Shown one piece after another: positions 25,373-32,068 of a DNA stretch of 32,068 nucleotides. This stretch comes from Cytophagales bacterium. Lineage in GTDB: Bacteria > Bacteroidota > Bacteroidia > Cytophagales > CCMP332. How positions within the stretch are numbered: the first letter of the stretch is position 1; each line of letters starts with the position of its first letter. The translations under genes were made by a program, and so were the position numbers. Location: positions 1-32,068 of the forward strand of contig JANQHS010000023.1 in the NCBI GenBank assembly GCA_028282565.1. The letters run 5' to 3'. A model generated the notes under the pieces. The model was not told the DNA's origin, searched no databases, and worked only from the letters and a program-made list of their open reading frames with translations.

Positions 25373-28300
25373 AGCTTCCCTTTTCCATTTTCTCCGACAG
25401 AAGGTTTTGGAAAGGGGTCTATTCAATCTCCTTTGTTGTTTTTCTGCTCCAGGCAATTGCCATTTTGAATTATCCAAATACTGTCGGGGCCAGAATTGAG
25501 GATCAGATCAGGACCTTTGCCCGTGAGGCGGATTATTGCTTCACCCAGGGCGAATTTGATCTGGAAGGCTTTTCCGGGGCGGCTTATTTATACCATGACG
25601 ATGTTCTCCGCAGGTGGAACAGCGCTGATTACCTTCCTCCTTCATTTTTTATTTCGGAAAGAGATTCCCTGGTATATGCCGAAGCATCAAAGAAGTACAT
25701 GGTGCTGTACAAGGTTGAGCATATCAAAGAAAATGCTAAGATCAATTTGGTCTTGCTGATCCCTCTATTTCAGGAGTCTCCGAGGAATAGCACGATCATC
25801 CAGGATGAATACAATGAGGATCTGTTCTACCTCGCCGGCCTGGGCCCCGATTCTTTCGAAGGATCTTCCAGAGGAATCACTGTTTTTGGGGAAGATCTGA
25901 TCCATTTTTCGCTTGACTATGAAAGACTCCAACTACCGATGTGGTGGAGGATCATCGACAGTCTCTTTTTACTATTGATCCTTGTTGGAGTTCTAAACGG
26001 ATCAGGAAGGCCTTCCAATCGAAAATCCCTATCACAACTCCTTAAGGTTGGCTTCTTCTGGTTATTCGGTTCCCTGATCTGCGCACTTTGGCTTGAATTC
26101 AGTTTCGATGTTCTGATGCTCACTTTTTTCTTATCCGGTTCGTCCTGGTTGGTGTATCAAAAAAGGAAGCAGCATACAGGCGTCCTGCTCGGAAATATTT
26201 CGACCTCGGTTAAGAGCATCGTTATCCTTGGAATCTCTGTGTTCTTTGGTTTTTTTCTTAACAATTGGATCGAAATAGATCCATCTTCTTATCTGGGTTT
26301 GAACCTTGGGCTTAACAAGGGCTCTTTGATTAATTACCTCATTTTTTCTTCCGGAATGCTCTTCTTTATATTGAGCCTATGGGTTCTTCATGGGGAAATA
26401 AAGGAAAAGAGGGCTCAGATCCTGATAGGAGTAGTGCTGCTTCTTACGGCCTTTGTTTTGTCGATAATTCAGGATTCATTGGTTTGGGCATGGTTTCTTC
26501 CACCGGCTCTGACCTTCTTGATGTTCGCCATCGCTTCGGGCCATGCGGAATTTGCATTTCTTCCGGTTCTGCTATTGATCTTCATTACTTGCTCGGCATT
26601 TGTAACAAGAGATCTTTCCTTGGGGCAGCGCCTTTCGCAGTTTGAGGAGATTATTCTTTCCATCAACCGCCCAGAGGATTCCAGAATTCAAAATGACCTC
26701 AAAAAAGCTGATAGCTCCATTTATAAGGACCCATTGGTCCTAAGCACCTTCAAGAGGACTATGGGAACTTTTAAGGCTGCCGAAAAGAAGATCCTGAGGT
26801 ATCATTTAAAAGATTTCCAGGGGTATTATGCTCTTGGACTCTCTTTCTTCGATCATATGGGCAGAAACCTACAACCCGATAAAAGCACTCTGAATCTTTC
26901 ATACTATCAGAATGAATATTTTGAGGATCAACCCGGGCTCTCCAACCCCAATATTATGGTCATCAATAATTCTACCGGCCATGTGCAGGAATTCTCCATG
27001 CTGGTGAAAATAGCAGAAGAGGACAAAACTTTGGGCTGGATACTCGTGCAGGGAATAAAACGAGAGGGATTCAGCGGTGGGGTCGGGCCGGTCATATCAT
27101 CTCTGGAGGGCTTGAGCTTTAATTATTCATATTGGCCTTATTCCTCTTTCAAAATATCCAAGGAAAAGGGACTGTTATGGGATGATTGGGTAGAGAGCGA
27201 AGCCCTCAAAAGTGAACTAGCTGATTCTATCTCCTTTCATTTTGATATGATGGGTTCATTATCCTTCGATAAGGAAGGGCTCTTCCTTCGTGCCGTGGTT
27301 TTTGATGACACCGGATACGGTCTTGCTTTTCCTTTTCCGGGGTTTTTCTCTATGATCGGCAATATGCTCATCCTGGCTATCGCCTTTGTCAGCTATTTTT
27401 TGTTGATCTACCTGATCCAATTTTTGGGTTCTTTCCATCCTGAGGTAAAATGGGGCCTCAGGACCAAAATGCAATTGCTATACCTTCTGGCGATCATTAT
27501 CCCGCTAGGAATTTTTTCTCTGGTGCTCTTCGTCTCTCAATCAAATACCTTCGAAGAGAACCTTAGGGCAAAGGATCTGCTTAAGGCCAAGAACTTTTAC
27601 AATCTGACCAAGGCAAACTTCCAGGATTTCCTGGGTGGAGAGCTCTCAAGGAGAGGTTTTATTCAGGCCACCAAGAACCAGGCTGAAGAAGATGGGCTAA
27701 ACATTTCGGTTTATGATCAAACGGGAACCATGTTCTATACCGACTTTCCATCATTGTACAAGAGTCATATTTTTTCTTCACTCATCGATCCGAATCTCTT
27801 TTTTGATCAGACCGGGATCGATCTCAACTACAGGAAAATACAAAAATCCAAAGTCAAGTTCGGAACTGTGGTATTTCCACTCATGTCCAGTAATGGTTCT
27901 CCCTATTACTATCTGTTTGTGCCGTTTTTTGACAATTATAAAAAGATCGAAAGGGAGCGTGAGAGGCTTGGAGTGATCACACTTGGGCTTTTCGGTCTGT
28001 TTTCATCTCTCTTTATTTTCATAGCATTCACCTTGACCAAAAGATGGCTTTTGCCCCTGGATATTCTTTCAGGTCAGTTAAAACAGATCCGTCTGACTGA
28101 AGATCCTAAACCGATCGAGTGGAAGGAAGATGACGAAATAGGAGAGGTTGTCGGTGCCTATAACCTGATGATCAGCAAGCTGATCGAGAGCCGTGAGGCA
28201 CTGAGTATTTCCAAACAGGATGAGGCTTGGAAAGAGATGGCGAAGCAGGTTGCACACGAGATCAAAAATCCATTAACGCCGATGAGGTTAAGGATACAAC

Positions 28301-28890
28301 AGGTGCTTTCTTCCTTGTCCAAAGACAAGATTGGCAACCGGGACCTGATCAGGTATCTTGAGGACGCGCTGAGGAATATTGATCTGGTCAACGAGACCGC
28401 GAAATCATTCCAGGGTTTTGCCTCTCTTCCCGAACCCAAAAACCGCGATATCGATTTCAGGCAATTGCTGCAGCAGGTGATCTCTCCCTTCTCTGCCCAC
28501 CCTCAAGCCGAGATGAGGTTTGAAGTACAGGGACGAGATTTTGCTTTCAATGCCGATCCAAAGATCCTTGGAGGTGCTTTTCTCAATCTGATTTTGAATG
28601 GTTTGCAGAGTGTTCCTTCGGAAAGAAGGCCAAGATTGCTTGTCAGACTTGAGAAGGGAGAAGATCAATGGGTGAGAATCAGCTTTCATGACAATGGTAC
28701 CGGTGTGAACGAAGATCTGGCTGACAAGATTTTTGAAGCTCATTATACAACCAAGAAATCCGGTTCGGGACTCGGATTGCAGATCGTCAAGAGAAGCATC
28801 GATGTTTATAAGGGAGAGGTGCTTGTCGGAAAGAGCGAAATGGGTGGTGCCAGGTTTACGGTTTCTTTTCCTCCTCAGAAAAGAAGCTAG
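25369..28890 (+). CDS. Large NtrY-like multi-membrane-pass sensor histidine kinase
   Basis: The 1173-residue kinase starts with TTG in a TTGA overlap with the upstream stop codon, and the first helix (about 12-32) needs this start. An extracytoplasmic region (about 33-185) is followed by a block of about seven helices (190-430), a second extracytoplasmic region (about 435-655), two helices (about 660-725), a third sensor segment (about 727-855), a helix and a HAMP domain (about 880-935). The catalytic core has an H-box AHEIKNPLTP with H963, an N-box LNLILNG, and GTGVN plus GSGLGLQIV G-boxes. The phrase EAWKEMAKQVAHEIKNPLTP is NtrY-like. No response regulator gene is adjacent. The overlap suggests co-expression with the respiratory operon. 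Confidence 0.88.
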   Translation: MKLPFSIFSDRRFWKGVYSISFVVFLLQAIAILNYPNTVGARIEDQIRTFAREADYCFTQGEFDLEGFSGAAYLYHDDVLRRWNSADYLPPSFFISERDSLVYAEASKKYMVLYKVEHIKENAKINLVLLIPLFQESPRNSTIIQDEYNEDLFYLAGLGPDSFEGSSRGITVFGEDLIHFSLDYERLQLPMWWRIIDSLFLLLILVGVLNGSGRPSNRKSLSQLLKVGFFWLFGSLICALWLEFSFDVLMLTFFLSGSSWLVYQKRKQHTGVLLGNISTSVKSIVILGISVFFGFFLNNWIEIDPSSYLGLNLGLNKGSLINYLIFSSGMLFFILSLWVLHGEIKEKRAQILIGVVLLLTAFVLSIIQDSLVWAWFLPPALTFLMFAIASGHAEFAFLPVLLLIFITCSAFVTRDLSLGQRLSQFEEIILSINRPEDSRIQNDLKKADSSIYKDPLVLSTFKRTMGTFKAAEKKILRYHLKDFQGYYALGLSFFDHMGRNLQPDKSTLNLSYYQNEYFEDQPGLSNPNIMVINNSTGHVQEFSMLVKIAEEDKTLGWILVQGIKREGFSGGVGPVISSLEGLSFNYSYWPYSSFKISKEKGLLWDDWVESEALKSELADSISFHFDMMGSLSFDKEGLFLRAVVFDDTGYGLAFPFPGFFSMIGNMLILAIAFVSYFLLIYLIQFLGSFHPEVKWGLRTKMQLLYLLAIIIPLGIFSLVLFVSQSNTFEENLRAKDLLKAKNFYNLTKANFQDFLGGELSRRGFIQATKNQAEEDGLNISVYDQTGTMFYTDFPSLYKSHIFSSLIDPNLFFDQTGIDLNYRKIQKSKVKFGTVVFPLMSSNGSPYYYLFVPFFDNYKKIERERERLGVITLGLFGLFSSLFIFIAFTLTKRWLLPLDILSGQLKQIRLTEDPKPIEWKEDDEIGEVVGAYNLMISKLIESREALSISKQDEAWKEMAKQVAHEIKNPLTPMRLRIQQVLSSLSKDKIGNRDLIRYLEDALRNIDLVNETAKSFQGFASLPEPKNRDIDFRQLLQQVISPFSAHPQAEMRFEVQGRDFAFNADPKILGGAFLNLILNGLQSVPSERRPRLLVRLEKGEDQWVRISFHDNGTGVNEDLADKIFEAHYTTKKSGSGLGLQIVKRSIDVYKGEVLVGKSEMGGARFTVSFPPQKRS

Positions 28891-29645
28891 CCCTTCCAGC
28901 TTGCCCGAGCTTCACGAACCAGCTTGGAGCTCATCATGAAATCCTCCAATTCCTTGCAGTCCGCTTCCATAATATTGGATTTATCTCCCTGCCATAGCTT
29001 TTCGCCCTTGTAGAGAAAAATAATGTTATCGCCGATCTCCACAACAGAGTTCATATCATGGGTGACCACAACCGTTGTAGTCTCAAACTCATCGGTGATC
29101 TCTTTGATCAGGTTGTCAATGGTGATCGAAGTACCCGGATCCAAACCCGAGTTCGGTTCATCACAAAACAGATAATTGGAGTTCATCACAATAGCCCTGG
29201 CGATGCCCACCCTTTTTTTCATTCCTCCGCTAAGTTCACTCGGCATTTTTGAATTCGAATTCTCTAAATGAACTCTCTCGAGGCAAAAGTTTACACGGTC
29301 AAGTTTTTCCTCGGCCGTCATCTTAGTTAGAAGATCTAAAGGGAAGCGGACATTTTCTTCAACGGTCTTGGAGTCAAACAGGGCGCTTCCCTGGAAAAGC
29401 ATACCGATCTCCCTCCTGATGTTCTTTCTTTCCTGCCTGTCTGATCTAAAGAAGTTTCTGTCATTGTAAAAAACATCGCCTTCATCCGGGGTTATCAGGC
29501 CTACAATACACTTGATCAGCACACTCTTTCCGGTACCGCTGGCTCCGATGATCTGGTTTACCTTTCCTTTTTCAAATTCTCCGTCTATTCCCTTGAGAAT
29601 CGGTTTCCCGTTGAAGCTCTTGACGATATTATCGAATTTGATCAT
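28887..29645 (-). CDS. mlaF: MlaF-type ABC transporter ATP-binding protein
   Basis: The 252-residue ATPase has Walker A GASGTGKS (about 34-41), Q-loop FQGSALFDS (about 83-91), signature LSGGMKKR (about 138-145), Walker B YLFCDEP with SGLDP (about 158-170) and the switch histidine VVTHDM. The FQGSALFDS Q-loop and the LSGGM signature are typical of Mkl/MlaF ATPases that drive phospholipid transport between the membranes. Its ATG overlaps the permease stop (TGATG on the minus strand), so the two are coupled. Its stop codon interlocks with that of the convergent kinase gene. No MCE-domain (MlaD) gene is seen in the window; it may lie elsewhere. Confidence 0.92.
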   Translation of the reverse strand: MIKFDNIVKSFNGKPILKGIDGEFEKGKVNQIIGASGTGKSVLIKCIVGLITPDEGDVFYNDRNFFRSDRQERKNIRREIGMLFQGSALFDSKTVEENVRFPLDLLTKMTAEEKLDRVNFCLERVHLENSNSKMPSELSGGMKKRVGIARAIVMNSNYLFCDEPNSGLDPGTSITIDNLIKEITDEFETTTVVVTHDMNSVVEIGDNIIFLYKGEKLWQGDKSNIMEADCKELEDFMMSSKLVREARASWKG

Positions 29646-30376
29646 CAGGTCAGAAGGAGTTGGGCAAGCAGGTAATCAGCCGTTAGGATTGCGATACAAC
29701 TTGTGGTTACGGCCTTGGTACTTGCCTGACCTACTTCCAGGGCGCCTCCTTGTGTATAGAAACCCCAAAAAGATGAAATAGATGAGATCAAAAAAGCAAA
29801 CACAACCGATTTGATCAATCCAAAGGTCACGTTGAACTCAAGAAAATCTGCCCTCAGGCCATATACGTATTCCTCTTTTGTGATCACTTCCGAAAGAATC
29901 CCGGCCACATATCCACCATAGATCATGAGACCTGCAGCAAGGATCACCAACAGCGGGTATACGATCAGGGAAGCTATGACCTTTGGTAGAACCAGATAGG
30001 ATACCGAGTTGATCCCCATTACCTCGATCGCATCTACCTGCTCGGTAATGCGCATGGTGCCCAATTCACTTGCCAGATTGGATCCAACCTTTCCGGCAAA
30101 TACAATTCCCATGACCGTAGGGGCCAGTTCCAAAATCGCCATATCTCTTGTGACCAGGGAGATCACATAATCGGGAATAAAGGGACTGATCAGGTTATAG
30201 GCTGTTTGTACTGCTGTCACAGCCCCCATAAAAGTCGAAACCAGCACAAAAATGAAGACCGAGCCTACTCCGATCTTATAACATTCATCCGTCACCAGCT
30301 TCACATATACCTTAAATGGCTCACGCTGAGTGATCATCTGTTGAAGGAAGAGAATATACCTGCCGAAAAGCTTCAT
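29645..30376 (-). CDS. mlaE: MlaE-type ABC transporter permease
   Basis: The 243-residue permease has about five to six helices. It contains the MlaE family hallmark ELAPTVMGIVFAGKVGS (about 85-101), then SNLASELGTMRITEQVDAIE and VMGINSVSYLVLPKV. It is the membrane partner of the ATPase encoded next and presumably moves phospholipids to keep outer-membrane asymmetry. It is transcribed divergently from the dehydrogenase gene; a possible promoter lies at 30388-30421. Confidence 0.93.
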   Translation of the reverse strand: MKLFGRYILFLQQMITQREPFKVYVKLVTDECYKIGVGSVFIFVLVSTFMGAVTAVQTAYNLISPFIPDYVISLVTRDMAILELAPTVMGIVFAGKVGSNLASELGTMRITEQVDAIEVMGINSVSYLVLPKVIASLIVYPLLVILAAGLMIYGGYVAGILSEVITKEEYVYGLRADFLEFNVTFGLIKSVVFAFLISSISSFWGFYTQGGALEVGQASTKAVTTSCIAILTADYLLAQLLLT

Positions 30377-30387
30377 AAGAGCAGCTA

Positions 30388-30421
30388 CAAAAATATAAAT
30401 GTGAAATATCCCCTAGTCAAA
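30388..30421 (-). promoter_or_regulatory. Putative promoter of the mlaEF pair
   Basis: On the minus strand TTTG (30421-30418), a 22-base spacer and TATTTTTG (30395-30388) approximate the phylum consensus; the spacer is two or three bases longer than usual. The -7 element ends 11 bases before the permease ATG. For the divergent dehydrogenase only a seven-of-eight match, TATATTTC (30429-30436), is seen. Confidence 0.45.
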
Positions 30422-30449
30422 GTATCAGTATATTTCCAACAATTAAACG

Positions 30450-31160
30450 ATGGAAATGGAAAGACTTGCAGTAGTCACGGGAGGCACAAGGGGAATCGGC
30501 AAGGCGATCGCGACCAGATTCCTTGAGGAGGGATTTCATGTGATCGTTTGCTCTCGAAAAGAGAGTCACTTTACTGACATGCAGAAAGAATTGTCTGAAG
30601 GCAATCGAAGCAGGTTAGAGTTTTACCGGGCGGACCTTGGAGTAAAAAGCGAGGCAGAGGCTTTTGGAGATCATGTGCTAGGATCCGGGAGGCCTGTTGA
30701 GGTCCTCGTTAATAATGCTGGTATATTTCACCCTGGAGAAGTTCATGAGGAGCCTGACGGGACGCTTGAGAATATGATCAACGTGAATCTGTATGGACCC
30801 TATTGGCTCAGCCGAAAACTCATCCCTCAAATGATGGAGAAGGGCAGGGGGCATATTTTCAACATGTGTTCTACGGCCAGCATTATTCCTTACACAAACG
30901 GTGGAGCTTATTGTATTTCAAAATTTGCACTTCTGGGCTTTTCAAAGCTTTTGAGGGTGGAGCTCATGGATAAAGGTATCAGGGTCACAGCCGTTTTACC
31001 GGGAGCAACGTGGACCGATAGCTGGAGCTCAAGCGGTATGGGACAAGAGAGGTTTATTAAAGCTGAGGATGTTTCAGAACTTATTTATTCGACCTATAAA
31101 CTTTCTCCCTCCGCAAATGTTGAAGAGATATTGATAAGACCACAAAAGGGAGATGTTTAA
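30450..31160 (+). CDS. Short-chain dehydrogenase/reductase (SDR)
   Basis: The 236-residue classical SDR has the nucleotide-binding motif TGGTRGIG (10-17), NNAG (88-91), an active-site serine in CSTAS (S141 or S144), and Y154 with K158 in YCISK. R14 in the glycine motif and SRK after strand 2 (36-38) suggest NADP(H) preference. It is similar to 3-oxoacyl-ACP reductase-like enzymes, but the substrate cannot be told. ATG at 30450 is used; the ATG at 30456 is also possible. The stop lies two bases before the ispG start, so the two are probably co-transcribed. Confidence 0.93.
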   Translation: MEMERLAVVTGGTRGIGKAIATRFLEEGFHVIVCSRKESHFTDMQKELSEGNRSRLEFYRADLGVKSEAEAFGDHVLGSGRPVEVLVNNAGIFHPGEVHEEPDGTLENMINVNLYGPYWLSRKLIPQMMEKGRGHIFNMCSTASIIPYTNGGAYCISKFALLGFSKLLRVELMDKGIRVTAVLPGATWTDSWSSSGMGQERFIKAEDVSELIYSTYKLSPSANVEEILIRPQKGDV

Positions 31161-31162
31161 TT

Positions 31163-32068
31163 TTGCGGTCTGCAAATGATAAAAGGTTGTTGCCCGAATC
31201 GCTGATCAAATATATTCGAAGAAAGGCTGTCGAAGTCAATATTGGAGGAATTCCCCTTGGAGCTGAGCATCCGATCAGGGTTCAATCCATGACCACGGCC
31301 GATACCATGGATACGCAGGCTTCTGTTGAAGAGTCCATGAGGATCATTGATGCAGGTGCCGATTATGTTCGTCTTACCGCTCCAAGCATAAAAGATGCAG
31401 CAAACCTGGAAGTGATCCGGAAGGAGCTCAGAGCAAAAGGATACAATACTCCCCTGATCGCAGATATTCATTTCACTCCAAATGCGGCAGAGCTGGCAGC
31501 AACCTATGTGGAGAAGGTCAGGGTGAATCCTGGCAATTATGCTGACAAAAAGAAATTTGAGACCATCGAATATACCGATGAGTCCTATCAGACCGAGCTC
31601 GAAAGGATCAGAGAAAAGTTTGAACCCCTGATCAAGATCTGCGAAGAGCATCATACTTCCATGAGGATCGGAACCAACCATGGCTCCTTGAGCGACAGGA
31701 TCATGAGTCGTTACGGGGATACGCCTCTGGGAATGGTGGAATCAGCACTGGAATTCATTCGCATTTGTGAAGACAAGGGCTATTATGAAATAGTGCTATC
31801 CATGAAAGCCAGTAATCCCCAAGTCATGGTACATGCCTATCGCCTGCTTGTGGATCGATTGGAGGAAGAGAAGTTAAAGAATTACCCTTTGCACCTGGGA
31901 GTCACCGAAGCCGGTGAAGGTGAGGATGGGAGGATCAAATCCGCCATTGGAATTGGGATGCTGCTCGAGGACGGAATAGGGGATACTGTCAGGGTGTCTC
32001 TTACCGAGGCTCCGGAATATGAAGTTCCCGTAGCTCAGGCCCTGGTTGATAAATATGAAGGAACTCAA
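31163..32068 (+). CDS. ispG: 4-hydroxy-3-methylbut-2-enyl diphosphate synthase IspG (GcpE), 3'-truncated
   Basis: An open frame without stop runs to the window end (302 codons visible). It encodes the N-terminal TIM-barrel part of IspG, which reduces MEcPP to HMBPP in the MEP isoprenoid pathway. Recognisable stretches are VNIGGIPLG (about 25-33), [34 protein letters not shown] (about 95-102), [25 protein letters not shown] and [11 protein letters not shown]. The [12 protein letters not shown] / [10 protein letters not shown] portion and [17 protein letters not shown] are as in the long IspG form of Bacteroidota and plants. The 4Fe-4S cysteines lie beyond the window. The TTG at 31163, two bases after the dehydrogenase stop, is the only reasonable start in frame. 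Confidence 0.93.
   Translation, partial: MRSANDKRLLPESLIKYIRRKAVEVNIGGIPLGAEHPIRVQSMTTADTMDTQASVEESMRIIDAGADYVRLTAPSIKDAANLEVIRKELRAKGYNTPLIADIHFTPNAAELAATYVEKVRVNPGNYADKKKFETIEYTDESYQTELERIREKFEPLIKICEEHHTSMRIGTNHGSLSDRIMSRYGDTPLGMVESALEFIRICEDKGYYEIVLSMKASNPQVMVHAYRLLVDRLEEEKLKNYPLHLGVTEAGEGEDGRIKSAIGIGMLLEDGIGDTVRVSLTEAPEYEVPVAQALVDKYEGTQ

Noticed and set aside
30429-30436. TATATTTC as the -7 element of the dehydrogenase promoter.
   Set aside because: One mismatch to the consensus and no TTTG at the required distance upstream, so not listed as a feature.

Overview
The window reads as a chromosomal segment of a Bacteroidota bacterium, probably an aerobic Cytophagales- or Flavobacteriales-like lineage. 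Three things point there: two proteins end in type IX secretion (T9SS) sorting domains, the best promoters fit the phylum's TTTG / TAnnTTTG consensus, and the actABCDEF-cox gene order is typical of that phylum. No rRNA, tRNA, CRISPR array, insertion sequence or phage gene was recognised.

Layout. Positions 2-5029 hold the 3' part of a giant, modular, T9SS-exported surface protein made of about 480-residue repeats, closed by a clear terminator. Positions 5138-8263 hold a small membrane protein, a translationally coupled pair of multicopper-oxidase-like genes and a small exported protein. Positions 8320-9866 (minus strand) hold an alpha/beta hydrolase and a TetR regulator, each preceded by a matching palindromic operator. 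A 317-bp regulatory region follows, ending in a good Bacteroidota promoter.

From 10184 to 25372, and by overlap probably to 28890, runs one very long respiratory operon. It encodes alternative complex III (ActA-F, quinol:cytochrome c oxidoreductase), aa3-type cytochrome oxidase (CoxB, CoxA, two subunit III proteins, subunit IV), heme O synthase (CtaB), a degenerate Sco-like protein, a DUF420 assembly protein, a small CxxC membrane protein and a large NtrY-like sensor kinase. Electrons would pass from menaquinol through ActB Fe-S clusters and ActA/ActE hemes to the CuA site of CoxB, and then to oxygen in CoxA.

Convergent to the kinase, on the minus strand, is an MlaFE-type lipid ABC transporter pair (28887-30376). 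Divergent from it are a short-chain dehydrogenase and the 5' part of ispG (isoprenoid, hence menaquinone, biosynthesis), which runs off the window end.

The points most worth following up are: a multicopper oxidase whose copper ligands appear divided between two ATGA-coupled genes; glycine-rich modules resembling the ALK/LTK receptor domain in the surface protein; a Sco-position protein without the copper-binding cysteines; and a sensor kinase welded to the respiratory operon.
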